A program made the position numbers and the translations under genes. Of a stretch of DNA of 64,000 nt, positions 20,877 to 33,200 are shown in pieces. This DNA is from Omphalotus guepiniiformis (taxonomy: Eukaryota > Basidiomycota > Agaricomycetes > Agaricales > Omphalotaceae): the NCBI GenBank assembly GCA_028554645.1, contig JAQOOI010000017.1:62001-126000 (forward strand), in the 5' to 3' direction. The number at the start of each line of letters is the position of its first letter. The stretch's first letter is position 1. Under the pieces are notes generated by a model. The model was not told the origin of the DNA and ran no database searches. It saw nothing but the letters and a program-made list of their open reading frames with translations.

Positions 20877-23800
20877 CTACACATTCATTAACTCCGCACT
20901 AACCCACAGACCACTCACCAGTAGCGTCCCAAACTCGAATAGTCCGATCCAAAGACCCAGAAACAACCCATTTCCATCCGGCGAAAACTTAACACTCCAA
21001 ATATGTCCCTTATGCCTAAACGGCCCAACACAAACTTCCTCCCCAGTCCCAACATCCCAAATCCTAACACTACCATCATCCGACCCAGAAACAATCCTCC
21101 CACCATCATTCGAAAACCCAATATTCATAATCCCAGCTTTATGTCCCCGGAACGGTTCAAGAATCTGTCTCCCTGTCGTTGGATTCCATATCTGAATCGT
21201 ATTATCGTGACTTCCCGATGCGACTTTTTGTCCATCAGGAGAGAATACAACAGATTGGACGCCGAGTGTATGTCCTCTCCAAGGTGAGGAAAGTGATTGA
21301 CCGGTTTTTGAATCCCAGATACGTATCGTATTATCTTCTGAACCCGAAATCATTCGCCCGGAATCATCTGGAAAGAACGCAACGGACTTGACCCAACCCG
21401 TATGTGCTTTATACGTACATAACGCCTCTCCAGTCGTTGAATCCCACACACGGGCTGTACGATCCCTCGAGCCGGAAGCAAATCGTTCATCATCCTGGGA
21501 GAACACAACGAAGACAACTGAGCCTGTATGTCCATAGAGAGGCCCGAGAATGGTCTTCCCAGTTGTGATATCCCAGATGCATATTGTATGGTCGTCTGAG
21601 CCTGAGATGGCTCGTTTTCCGTCTGACGAGACCGCGAGAGACCTAACCCGGTTTGTATGTCCAGTGAGCGGAGCACCGAGTGGGTCACCTGTTTTCGCGT
21701 CCCATATGCGGACGGTGTGAGAGTCGTGCGACCCTGAAATGATCCGTCGACCATCTGGTGAGTATACAGCACAATCAACACCTTCTCCCACATCACGTAT
21801 ACGCATTATTTCTCCTGGCTTCAATTAGAACGGGGCCAACAGCAGGTTGTATCACACATACCTGTGCAAAACAACTGCAAAAACTCTCTTGCTAAGGGTT
21901 GATCATACGTGGAACGATGTCGCAGCATCTGTGATTTGAGGCATCTCCCAAAACGGACGTCTCTCAATGATTCCTTGTCCAACAGCAATTAGGATGGAGA
22001 TTATAAGGCGCGAGGCTCTCGATATATCGAAGGATTCATGTATCGGCAGTCGATCAATCGTGCTCAACACGGAGTAGAACTCAAGTGCCGACTCGCGCAA
22101 AGCTACGTGTCCCTCCGCTGTAAGTATTGTTAACCACTGTTTACATGGAATACCAGTCGACGGAAACTCACCTGATGAATAGATACTTTCCAAAGTGACA
22201 TACAAATTCGCATCTGGAACATTTCCAGAAACAAGTTCAGCAAGGAAATAAGAGATCTGATCAGAGTGATCTGGCTCGATTGGAGGTGCTTCATCACTCC
22301 TACTCCGACGAGCTTTGTATTTATATCCCTGCTTCATCATAGTATGAACGGAGTTGTGTATTAATTGCCCCTTTGCAATTCTGCGCGAATCACCTAGATG
22401 AGGTCTAAATGACCCGAGGAAATGAATTGTGTGAGAGACTCTGACACTGAAATAGAATTCACAGACATACATACCTCTTCGTGATATTTCTCTGACCTTT
22501 GTACGACAGATGCTTAAGAGGCAACAACTCAAGCACCCACCAAATACCAGTCAACGACTCATGAACAGACTTATAACTCATCGCCGAGCTCCATTTGCCT
22601 TCAAAAGGTTCAACACTGAGACCCGCAAACGCAGCTTCATGTGACATCCATCTTGATGCAGGTCCAAATGAATTCAACTCCGTGTTCTCCGTACTGCCTC
22701 CTCCACTGTATACACATGCTGTGAATTATGAATTCATATATGATACGTGGAAAAAAACTTACATGTCTGAGTGTGTACCTGCAAACCAAACTTCCTTCGT
22801 ATGAGGCCTCGAAGTCCTAAATTGTGAAGTCTCTCCATCTTCTCGATTCAGAACACCTAATGCCGCTCCTCCATATGCATACTCCGGAAGAAACTTGATC
22901 CGTCGTTCATCAAGTGCTAGTGCATGGCGGAAGTAGCAAACGTGATTCATTCCAGTTGTGGTTAGAGGAAGATCTTTATCTGCCCTCACGAGTCTAATGG
23001 ATGACACTGTATCCCTAAGGAATTCAATATTGAGCGTGATACAATCAGTTGAAACAGTAAGAATGCTCTACATACCAAGCTCCGACAAAATGCACTTTAA
23101 CATTCTTCCTTGAAAATGTAGACTTGAATTTCTGCGCCATCACATCAGGATCTTCTGCGGACACTTCTATGTAGATGGTATATCGTACTCGGACTTTCCA
23201 CCATTCAGAGAACGTACACACCGTACCTTTTCCGGAACTTGTCTGAACTGATTGAGAATTTATCCTATTGCGCTTAGTTTTCCTAAAAGCGGTTCTTTGA
23301 GAATTGGATTCAACACCAAGAACTTCATATACGTTACCTGAAGTGAAAAGCGGTCCGTTCTTTCCTGAAACGGTCTCCGACTTTGCTTCCACGGTTTCCT
23401 TTTGCGCAGACAGAGTGCCTCCAGAGTCAGAACAATGCGCATACAACTCATAGGCACTATTTCATATTATTAGATCAAGATGAATCGTTCAGCAATGACA
23501 CGTACAAAGGTATCTGGGCTTGGTTACCCTTATGAATTAACCCAACCTGCACAACATCCTTGTGTTAACATGAAGGAACCGCATATATAATAGAATACTT
23601 TCGTCACCTTCTCAATCATTGCGGAAAGGACACGCACTTGGTAGGCGCCACGGGAAAATCCTTACACTCGTTAGCATGCGCTTTGCCTCGCATATCTTGA
23701 AAACATCTCACCGAAAAGAAAGATGCGGTCGCCTGGCTTATACACCTCCGACAGCCACCTGTACGCATCAAGAAGGATTCTCGTAAACCTCCTACGGTCC

Positions 23801-24189
23801 ATATTTGAGTGGCGAATAAAACCTCTTTGAGCTTAAACGAGATACCAGGCAATTGCAAGGTCAATCTTATGACCAACAACTTGCCGAATGTAGCTCCAAG
23901 AAACCCATGACTGTCTCGCATAGGTCCCAATACCGCTATTGTAGTATGTAAGCTGGTTTTCGTCTTTCCTAAGCCGGCTGTATAACTCGACGACATTTGT
24001 GTTCTGGTGTCAGGATGAACGTTAACAGTCATTTCGGGTTTCAGGGATAACACTGAAAGGAAATGGACAGAGCTTTATACTAAACTGATTAGCCGTGCCG
24101 TCGATGCATACAACCAAGTTCCTGCCGTTTTCATTTGCACCGCAGGATGTGCACCCCCGTGTACTGGATGATATGGTAGCTTGAGGCAT
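20877..24189 (-). pseudogene. DUF2235 hydrolase - WD40 fusion gene with frameshifts
   Basis: From the ATG at 24189, 'NLVVCIDGTANQFS' opens the DUF2235 (Tle1-like alpha/beta hydrolase) domain. Then come 'NTNVVELYSRL', 'YYNSGIGTY', 'PGDRIFLFG' joined over an intron to 'GFSRGAY' (nucleophile Ser), 'VGLIHKGNQAQIPLAYELY', 'WDTVSSIRL', 'FRHALALDERR', 'EVWFAGTHSDMSGGG' and 'GIWWVLELLPLKHLS'. A linker follows, then about seven WD40 repeats ('SGSDDHTICIWD', 'SGSRDRTARVWD', 'SGSEDNTIRIWD' and others). The hydrolase-plus-propeller layout is common in mushrooms. Two frame breaks appear: near 21915 (after 'FWEMPQIT', 5 nt shorter than the remnant at 60630) and near 20960, where 1 nt seems lost in the last repeat, after which the other frame gives 'VVSGSLDRTIRVWDATG' and stops at 20899. 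Likely decaying, unless these are assembly indels. Confidence 0.8.
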
Positions 24190-24624
24190 AGACTAGTAGA
24201 TGAAGTTCAATAATGCAGCTAGTAGACGGGACGTTCATAGGAAACGTACCCAAGAAGGTGAGGAAGTTGCGCATGGATCTGTGATATATGTCCATCAGTA
24301 TTGAATTGTGTGCGGAGCCTACACGGCATACGCGGAAATCTATGAATATGAACAGTGGCCATCACGGCTTCTAACCTGACAGTCACGATATGTGGAGAAC
24401 GACGCTCATAGAATGGGAGAAGGCCAGCGAAAATAGCATGGTTCTGCTGTAGAAGAAATAGAATAAGATTATACTAATCACTGAACTGACATGATATAGC
24501 ATATGTCTATTGGTCACTGACGAAAGCTCTGAATCAATACCCTCATTCAGTAAAAAGATCGACTCGTGAACACACCCGTGTACTAAGTGACCCCTTGGCT
24601 TCGCAGCAACCCCCTCTCAATCAA
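24190..24624. other. Upstream region of DUF2235-WD40, duplicated at 60769-60950
   Basis: The stretch 24288-24420 recurs nearly word for word at 60769-60905 ('ATATGTCCATCAGTATTG', 'GAGCCTACACGGCATACG', 'GGAGAACGACGCTCATAG'). No gene is seen. It ends at the 3' end of the split F-box gene. Confidence 0.6.
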
Positions 24625-25294
24625 TCAATAATAACACCACCAATCAGAGCTTCTCTTATCCAGACCCACCATCTTTCCCGTCCCAAACGCCTTTGGTAAT
24701 TTCTCCTTCATCGTCATCATCCTTCTCACATGCGAATACTCCACATCCGCCAGGTAATCGTCCTTGAAATTAACTGTAATCGTATGCGGTAGCGTAATGG
24801 TGCGGTTCGTGTCTGACTCCGCCTCGAGTAGAGCGTACAGCGCTCTGTCGAGGACATCATTCGGGGAGTCGTCGTCGTCTGCATCTAGCGATATGTGGAG
24901 TGTATGAAGGTTGAGTTTGCTTCGAGAGAGGTTGGCGAGGAAGTCAGATAGAATGCGGTAGTCGAGGGAGCGTAGGCTGAGGTGATGAAGGTTCGGTAAT
25001 GCGGACGGGGTCAAATCTGTCGAGCAGTCAAATTGGGTATCAGATACATGATAGGATTTAGAGCGTACCAATAGACGATGTATCAAGATCATCCAGAGTC
25101 AGATTTGTAACAGATCTCGCAAATCCATGAAACTCTTCTGACCGCAAGACTGCATCCAACTCCGTCGCAGCCATACTCAACCACTTGATCTGACTCAGAT
25201 CCAAAGACGGCGAAAGTAACACAACCCTCCTAATCACATTCGGCCCCTCCTTATTTACCTCCCTCAGACAAAGTCTCTCAATCTTCGCCCTCAC
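24625..25294 (-). pseudogene. F-box/LRR gene copy 2, 3' half (cut by transposon)
   Basis: Homologous to the 3' part of the F-box copy at 754-1420. It reads 'ERLCLREVNKEGPNVIRR', 'WLSMAATELDAVLRS', 'LTLDDLDTSSI', then over an intron (about 25014-25070, GTACGC...CAG) 'LTPSALPNLHHLSLRSLDYRI' to 'SSDWWCYY'. Homology stops abruptly at 25294, where the transposon end motif begins. The N-terminal F-box part lies 32 kb away at 57617-57898. Compared with copy 1, about 415 bases (copy 1 positions 1424-1838) are missing between the two halves. Confidence 0.8.
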
Positions 25295-25475
25295 ACTAGG
25301 GTTTGGTGAGCAAATAAACCCCGAGTTACTAACATGTTATTAACATGAGCCCTCCCAGGAGCATTATTCACGCTAGTTATTAACATTTGCTCACAAATCT
25401 TGTGAAAAATGATAATAACAAGTGAAAAATACAATTTCTAACATGTGAGAAATAAAATGTGTGTGACAATTAGTT
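25295..25475 (+). repeat. Left terminal/subterminal inverted repeats of the transposon block
   Basis: Starts ACTAGGGTTTGGTGA, followed by GAGCAAATAA, GTTACTAAC, TTATTAACATG, another TTATTAACA, TTTGCTCACAAA, and TTTCTAACATGTGAGAAA. These same words recur, in inverted sense, at 57500-57616. This is the pattern expected of multiple transposase binding sites near an end. Confidence 0.6.
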
Positions 25476-26432
25476 AGAAATGGTGCTTTAGGCAATCTCA
25501 GCCAAGTAGTAGGCCAGTTGTCAGTACTTCAGTGCAATAAGCTCTCTGTCAATGGTGATTTATCAGTCAAAAAGTCATAAGTGGTAGCAGATTTTACATG
25601 ATGGCAGATCTTTTCAGGTAACTGTGCTCGCTAGAAATGCCTTGGGCACCTGGAGGTGTTATAATTATGTATATTTCATTGGAGATGCCCAGCCGACGAA
25701 GAATGCAAACTCAGTGGTAATCTCCAGGTGAGTGCGCTACCAGACTCACCAGCTTTTCGTTACCAGCCAACAGAGGCTGGGGAAATGATATATCACCCCT
25801 TGAGTCCACTGAGCAAGCACTGATATATTAATGCCCGTAGTTACCATGATAGGTGATGTATCATCTTGGGCCAACGAGACTGCGGGCAGCAATGAATTCT
25901 TGCATGGGGTATGTACTGGCAAACCAGTGAAGAGCCAGTCATGGGTGGCCTTTGGGTGCCGGTTCAGGATGCTCACTTGCATTGCCCACTCGTAGGCAGA
26001 GCCTGGGGTGGTGAAGCTGGTTCACTTGACCATGTCAAAGAATCAGGCACTAATTGGGTTTGACATCACAACGACACACTAACACTACTGTTATTCCGCT
26101 TCTGATTGCTTCAAATAAGATTTTGTATCATTCTTCTGTTATCAAGTGTGAATATATGTACAGTATGTTTGTCTTTTATGAGACGTCACATGGCTTTTTC
26201 ACATCTCCGGTTTATTTATCTCCGTTGTTTTGTGATTACTACCAATTCCGATTCCAATACCTTTCCTCTCTGTTTGTTTATCTCCTTCCCCTCCATCTCT
26301 CTTATTATGTTTGCCTGTGCTGTACCTTTCCCTTCTTTTGTTTATCTCCGTTCTTTATTCTGATCCTCCTGTAACTGCAATAGTAGATTTTTATTTCAAA
26401 ACCTATACTGTACATATGTGAGGATAGTCAAG
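25476..26432. other. Non-coding end region of cassette A
   Basis: About 950 bases between the left end repeats and the 3' end of KDZ A. 25740-25880 has TCACCAGC, ATGATATATCA and GGTGATGTATCA words that recur at 37050-37210. 26100-26370 is strongly pyrimidine-rich (repeated TTTATCTCC). Open frames there are low-complexity and not considered genes. Confidence 0.5.
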
Positions 26433-29400
26433 CTATTCCTCCATTGCATGGGCACGCTTCAAAATGTTTGATACTACAGTGGCCGCTTTTTTCTCTCTAC
26501 CGCCCCGCTTCTTCCTCCTTTCACTAAGAGACATAAAGTACGCAAGGGGATTATCCAGCAACAAACCTACATCTTTCCAAACTGCTTCACAGTGATCCAA
26601 CATACGGGTGGTGATGTCTACTTGGCGCCAGGCATATGCTACCCCTCCATCACGATAGTCTTCTAGCTGCATCAGTCGAAGCAAACGGTTGTTAGGGATG
26701 GAAAGATATTTTGCGCGACTCTGCCACATGTCAATCTGCCACTGATAGAATGCCTTCACCCGCCGCATTTCTTCTTCCAGTAGAACAACTTCTTCAGCGT
26801 AGCGATGAGCTCGTGCGCGTGCCTTACACCATTCAATAGACAACACTAATTGCAGGGTCAGTCAGTTGGTTCACACACACACCGAATGCGGTGACTGACC
26901 TTCATTTACAATGTCCTCGTCGAGGCCTACCCCTTCAACCAGCCAGATCCAGGAAAGGACCCGTTTTCCCTCTGATTCAGGTGCATCCTTGAAAGCCACC
27001 ACATCCTCATCTGCAAGTTCCTTCAAACAGATTGACCACGAGGTTTCGCCAAGAAAAGAACCAAGTTTTTGAAGAGCCGAGTAGTTACGACGATATTTAG
27101 CGGTGTCAGCCCGAATCTTCTCTATCACATCATTGATGACAGTTTGAGAACGAGTTAGCTGATCCTGGCCTCGGATGAATCGCAGCTTATATTGCCAAAG
27201 AGAATTCCTCAGGAGAAGATGTCTCCGTAGTTCTCCAAGTATGTCATGAGCTCGGGCTATCCTCAAGCGGAACTCATATCGTCGTAAATTTCTGTTAACC
27301 TTGACTGTGGTATCGCAGGCAGAGGGAAGCATTAGAGGAAATGAGGAGGCAGGGACAACCTTTGCTGCTTCGACATCTGCTTGAGATCTCAAATAACCCA
27401 ATCGAGGTATGTAGACTTCTTGAATGACAACCCATGCATCGATCTTTCGCTGCAAGCGAACACCGCTCTCGATCACCTTTGATTTCTGCAATGGCGTAAC
27501 ATGCAACTTCTTCGTGATGGTCTTTTCCTCCCACTCAAGTTCTGCCCTACAATAGCATTCAGATGAGTTTTGTGCATCTATCACAGGAGAACTTACTGCT
27601 CCTCCTCTAAATTCAGACCTTTCAATATCATGTTGCTAGGTGTCACAGTGTGTAATTTTTCTTCGTCCTTCTCTGCTGCAGCATCCTCCTCAGCCAACTC
27701 GAGACGGACTGAATTGAAAGAAGCAGCTATATATAGAATTAGAAGGACATTGATTAATCAAGCAAGATGTGCACGAACTCTTCGATGTTGAAAAGAAAGG
27801 GTTTGGCTTCTTTGGATCCACTTCCCAGGCTTTAACAGAATCCTCCCAGACCGCCACACTTTCGGATGGCAAAGCATTATTGAGTAGCTCAAGGACATGT
27901 TCATGTGTGAGCTTGCTATCGATAGCATCCTCAAGTTTTCTTAACATTTGAGTCGCTGTTTCAGTAATATTAACTTTTTTTTGCCTGAGCCAGAATAAAG
28001 TAAAATCATACTCACGCAGTAACAGTCGTTTTCGGTAATTATGATCCCCGAAGATGTCGTCTAATGTATCTCGATAGGAGCCTGGACCCATCTCGCGGAT
28101 ACTTGTACACATAGCATTAGCGGCGGCCCAGCCTCGTTCTGGTGCTTCTCCATCTGTTCGCCCGACATATTTGGTGTAATTAAAAGAGTAATATGCTTGA
28201 CATATAGGGATATGAGCAGCCAGATGGAACTTTGGAACAAGAAAACGAAATATTTGATTTTCGTCAGGACGAAGTGATTCAGGGTATTGCTCGATACGCT
28301 TGAATAGATTTCGAGACCATTGACAACCAATATCGTAAGAAACAACAAGGGAGGAAGGTGTTTGTTGTCCAACGCTAGACAAAAAAAAGTAGTCCATATT
28401 AACGTATCTATACAGAGCATGTTATTGGCAAATACAATTCGGAAATGTCTAATATTAGTACGTACCTCTCACCCTTTTGAAGATCGCCAACTGAGAGCGG
28501 TCTCTTCATATCATGACGTGCACAGTCCACTGCTCCGATGCCTGTTGAGGCAGTGCCCTTTCCACCGCGCATAGATGCTTGTTTGATGGCATTATGGTCA
28601 TTGCAAGAACTTTTGTCATCAGCTATCTTGATCCCAAACTCCTCTAAATACAGCTTGAATTGTGTAGGATTCACATAGTACGCATAACCCTGATTAAGGC
28701 CTGGATCCCGCAACTCATTGGAGACATCCGCACGTTTGAGCTGAAAATTGGCGTCAATACCCAGAAACATAGCGTACTTCCAGCTGTATATGGGAATTAG
28801 ATAATTTGCGTAGATATCATGGCAATTACATACTTATCAGGTAAAGTGCTATAACTTGGCGGGAGATTGATGTTAGGGTAAGGGCAAGCAGGACATAAAA
28901 CTGCACATTCTCCCGGTCGTGTACCTGCTGGTCCTCCATCCGAATGTCCTCGCCCCGCGCGCTTAAGCAATCGAATATGACGCCATTCTCGAACCACTCG
29001 CCGGACTTCCTTGTAACGATCCTAAACAGACCACATGAGTATGCAGTGAAAAACATCTTAAAACTACTAACAGGGATAACTCTTGTTCCTGTATTGTCAG
29101 TGAGTCGAACAATCGTTTGATAGTATTCAAAAACAGAAACTTTCGCCATGAAGTTGAGCATCTGAAAGGTTTCCAGAAACCGGAAGGTGACTGCTGTCTG
29201 GGGATTCACTACAGTGGCAGGAAACAATCGAGCTCGTAATAGTTGAGTGACTCGATCTGGTATTCCTCGGCAGCCACAAAAATCAATTGACAGCTCATAA
29301 ACACCGTTGATGTCAACCACTACAAAGTCAGTCACTTCCGATGGACTGATACATGTCGATGTTTGATTAGCAGAGTGGCCCAGCTGCCAGCGATATCCTA

Positions 29401-30158
29401 AAGCTTTGAGTGTTGTATAGATGAAACATTTGCCACTCCAGCTCTAGTACAGTTTGGTTCAGTGAACAATATACAACAAACAATTTCCACACACCTGATA
29501 GCGATGAAAAGGTGAACTAGCATGACGTTGTAGCAGACAATCTCGGCATAGCAACGCATTATCTAAACAAGTTGTACATCGATGAATTGAGTCTGGTTCC
29601 AAATGATTTGGAAATTCATGGTTGCATAGAGAACAATGCGTGCGATTAAGGCCCAATCCTTCAAGCCGAATCATCTCAGCTAGAAATGTGTCTCTGTCGC
29701 TCATCCACATCTTCAATGGTTCATCCTGATTGTTTTCAGTTTGGCATTCCAAAAAAAAAAGAAGAATGAGAGCCTACCGCTTGATATCGAGAGCGCGGAG
29801 CCTCGATCTGAACAAAATGACTCTCTACTTCTTCTTCAATAAGATCGGCCCTTTGCACGTAGTTCGGGTCCAAGTACATGACTGACTCAGCATGTGCCTG
29901 TACTACATCGTCCTCATCCAAGACAGCATCGTCGAAATGTTCAAAATCCATAGGCATTCCATCCAGGTGCATTGAGGGGTCAGACAGTAAGCTAGACCAT
30001 TTAGAGTGAGAGAGTTCACGGAGCAAACTTGATTGGGCGTCAGCACCGGAGAAATCCGTGTGGCGTTCAATCTCGATCCGGGTTTGATCCTCGTCCTCAG
30101 ATTCAGAAGTGTACTCCTGCATCTCGAGGTATTTCACTTTCTTTGCTCTCTGGGACAT
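26433..30158 (-). CDS. KDZ transposase A (Kyakuja-Dileera-Zisupton type, with CxC2 cluster)
   Basis: DNA transposase of the family expanded in mushrooms. The start at 30158 gives an acidic N-terminus ('YTSESEDED'). A CxC2-type zinc cluster follows (29500-29640: 'CSLCNHEF', 'HRCTTC', 'CRDCLLQRHASSPFHRYQ'). Next are 'RARLFPATV', 'FLETFQMLNFMAKVS', 'CAVLCPACPYPNINLP', 'FLGIDANFQLKR', 'IGAVDCARHDMKRP', 'VVSYDIGCQWSRNL', 'FLVPKFHLAAHIPIC' and 'VGRTDGEAPERGW'. The first acidic residues in DANF and YDIGCQ and the Glu in GEAPERGW are likely catalytic. A 59-nt intron (27957-28015) matches one in KDZ B in place and phase. The C-terminus is long and helical, with 'EEVVLLEEEMRRVKAFY'. No break is seen over about 1,050 residues after splicing. 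TIR-bounded cargo genes follow to the right. Confidence 0.88.
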
Positions 30159-30416
30159 TCTGAAGATAGCTAGGGAGGTGATGTTGGGAACTACAAGTTC
30201 AATACATACTTTCAATATCTTATATATCTATGTGAGAGGCTAGATATACAGGAAACAGCAGTGTATATTACACATACAAGACAACAAAATGCAAGATGAA
30301 ATCGAGCAAGAGAAGAAAGAAGGCGGTGTCTGAGGTCAAGAAAAATGAGGCTGGGAGGGAGAGACATTGCGAGCTGTAGGTAGGATTTAGTACAAAGAAG
30401 TGGAACTCAATATCTT

Positions 30417-31543
30417 TCATGCACGCGGGTCGGGAATCCCTAGGAGAATCTTCCGTGAGAATTCTGATATCTCACGCAGCGGATATTGCTTTGCAAACTC
30501 CTTCTCATCGGAAAGGACAATTTCCTTTGAGGGGCTGCGAGAGCGAGCTGGTGGCGGGGACCTAGGTGGCGGCTTGATCAGCATCTCGTACACTGACGTC
30601 TCGTAATCGAACTGCGAGATTGGCTGGGAGGCATCGTGAATGTCATTGACATTCCACCCATGTCCCTGCATTTGTGGAAGGTATCGTTTGTAAAGAGCAC
30701 GTCGCAACATCTAAATAATTAGGTAGTTAGTTCAATCGAAATATAGCACCAAAGTCATCAAGGGGTGTACCTCCTTATGCAGATATGCCAAGCGTTTATC
30801 CTGCTCGTCATTCCCAGTAGATTGAATGGCCTCATCAGGAAAGTTCTCCACAAAAGAGTCGTACATTTCTGGAATAACAGACGATAGTCCTCCGAGAGAG
30901 ACTGCATCCTTGAATTTCCGCGGGAATTTTGAGTCAATCCATCTGAGATGTTCTTCTTTCAGGATGCGAGGCTGAGAGGTTCGGAGACGTCGTGATGCGG
31001 AAGTTGAAGGTTTACGAGATGGAGATGGGGACAAATTGGAAGGGTAAGCATGCACATTCGGTGAATTTGGAGGCGGTGAAGGCGGAGTGAGGTTGACACG
31101 GGGCACGGAAGTAGAAGATGTGAGGCCTGGTTGGCGAGAAAGAGAAGATTGGCAGGATATGGTACGCAATGGTGATTCCGCATGAGGAGGTGAAACTTTC
31201 CACAAAGATCGAGTTCTACTGCGGCGAACCTGTAAGTGACCAGTGAGTGTGGCTTGTAGAAGGTGAGGACAAACACAAAAATGCTGCACTTACCACATAG
31301 TCAGTCACTTGATGAGGTAAATGGTGTAAAGATTGAATTCTAGTACTGCGGCGAAGCTGTAAAAGAAATTTGAGTTGCCTGTGCAAAAGAAAAGTAGGAA
31401 GAAAAGTATTGCACGTACCACGCCATACCCTTGATCAAGACAATGAGTTTTTCTTGGTGACTGTGAATTAAAAGTTAGCTCTAATCTAGGCAAAGGTTTC
31501 TGTCGAGGCTTACTGCTGTAATGGTGCTGCGAGTTCGAGCCAT
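30417..31543 (-). CDS. Cassette gene 2A: Ser/Pro-rich basic protein
   Basis: Starts at 31543 ('MARTRSTITA') with four or five short exons giving repeated 'RRSTRIQS'/'RRSRTRSL' stretches. A Ser/Pro-rich linker follows ('TPPSPPPNSPNV'), then a helical segment ('HLRWIDSKFPRKFKDAV', 'MYDSFVENFPDEAI'), and, after an intron at about 30712-30768, 'LRRALYKRYLPQMQG' and a second Ser/Pro-rich tail. The helical segment and the 'LRRALY' exon match gene 2B (50418-50862: 'STYINAIS', 'AFPE', 'LRRAMYD'), including the intron before LRRA. No known family is recognised. It lies divergently behind the transposase, with which it was probably mobilised. A nuclear role is a guess from the basic character. Confidence 0.7.
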
Positions 31544-32127
31544 AGGGAGTACTCCAGATGATGGTTGCAAAATAAAAAAAAGTGTATATAGTCAACGAGA
31601 CTTCTGGCTAGGTAAAGACTAATCAATGTATTATTAATAGTAAAGGGAACTAGATCACTTACATGCAATTACCGTGGCCGAGGTTCTTACCACATCAAGA
31701 GTTACTTTTGTTATACCCATCCTATGTTGCAGTTTGTCTAGGAACAGAGAACAATAGAGGCATAAATTGGCGAGACTTGAGCTTAATATGTGAGAGTTAG
31801 CTGCATAGAGAAGAAGGAGGAGGACGAGTTAGGTGATTGATTAGATGAGACTCAATGCAATGAATACCTCAAATGCTGCTCCCACATCTTGTAGCCATTG
31901 ATGATAGAGCGAAATCCATAGAAAACGAGAAAATCAAGATAGAACGAGTGAAATACAGTTGAATTTGAGCTAGAAACAATGCCTTTAGTAAAAGTCGGAC
32001 AAAATCACCAGATCAGTCAGAATGCGCATAAGGGTTGACATAGGTATCTCATTCACTTACCACTACACACAGCTCAGCTGAACATTTTAACACATATACA
32101 CATCTTCTTCTGTCCTCACATCTCTTT
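31544..32127. other. Divergent promoter region between genes 2A and 3A
   Basis: About 580 bases of AT-rich DNA between two divergent starts. No reading frame is supported. A pyrimidine-rich leader precedes the 3A ATG. Confidence 0.4.
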
Positions 32128-32885
32128 ATGGGCCGTCCAAGGCTATATCACTCTGCAGAACAGAAGCTGGAAGCAAAGAGAGAGAAGGATAGGCGGTATT
32201 ATGCAAGGTGACATCATATGTTGAACATACCCTACCCATCGGCTAATGTTGCACAACATACAGAAATAAAGAAGGTTTAGATGGTATTCGAGAACGTCGA
32301 CGGACCAGCTATCGGAACAAACATCGGCCTGCAGTTGTGCTCCAACCTCGTAACCCTCTGGGACCTCCGCCTGTTGACACTCAGGCCGGAATAGATAAGT
32401 ACGTGCCAGGTTTTCATTTACTCAGTGAGGTCTAACTAAGCTAAACTAATTGTATTTCACTTAGAGGAATTGAACGAGAAAAGGAACGGAAAAATCAGCA
32501 ATTCTACTTTGTGGAGCGTGCCGAACATCTGAGCATTCACTTCAACAACCTTGTTGCACCCTCTGCTCGCAAATTTATGGAGACAGTGATTGAAACGTTC
32601 TTGAAACTCGAGAGAGGACCTAAACGAACAACTGCAGACCTCGAGGAGTTGGTCAATGAATTTGAGGTACTCTACTCCCGGGCTGTACGTTACGGTGATG
32701 AAGTTCTACAGCGTTTCGGAGCGGGTCCTGAGTATGACAGGGTCCGGTCAATTTCTTATTCCATCAAGCAGGTTGTTCAGTGGTTGGGAGAAGTGGTCTG
32801 TGATGAACTCCTCGGAGGCTGGGCTCATGTTAAAAAGAGCTTCGAGGTGTTTGGCTATTCTTTCCAGACTCAGAGTACTATATAA
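32128..32885 (+). CDS. Cassette gene 3A: MGRPRLYH protein
   Basis: Starts 'MGRPRLYHSAEQKLEAKRE' and continues 'KDRRYYAR', then over introns at about 32208-32262 and 32400-32463 to 'NKEGLDGIRERRR' and 'KGIEREKERKNQQF'. The N-terminal third is a strongly basic helix, like a DNA-binding basic region. The C-terminal two thirds are acidic and helical ('TADLEELVNEFEVLYSRA', 'QVVQWLGEVVCDELLGG'). It is homologous to gene 3B at 51855. This N-terminus is, to my knowledge, a recurrent feature of uncharacterised mushroom proteins. DNA binding is inferred. About 205 residues; frame intact. Confidence 0.75.
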
Positions 32886-33200
32886 AAAAGGCTTGTCGTA
32901 GATTATTCACACTATTAACTGTTTTGTTTGAATTCATACTTTTCATTGTAAGAATAAGCAAGTCATATTAAATGAGGAGAGATTACACAACGAGAGGAGA
33001 CTATGACAGGGACTACACAACGACAGAGAAACAACAGCAACACAAAGAAAGCAAAATGTGACAGCGAGATTACTTGGTGACTATTGGGCAAGAAAGGGAT
33101 GTGATACTGGATATAGGGTGGCAACGAGTACAAGAGGGAGGGGAAAAAAGGCGGGGATATCAGTAGGAAAGGGATCTCAATAGAACACCAGATGCATAGC

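Noticed and set aside
26054..26374. Plus-strand frames of about 85 to 106 codons rich in Phe/Tyr/Leu
   Set aside because: Low-complexity pyrimidine tract with no start context or family pattern.
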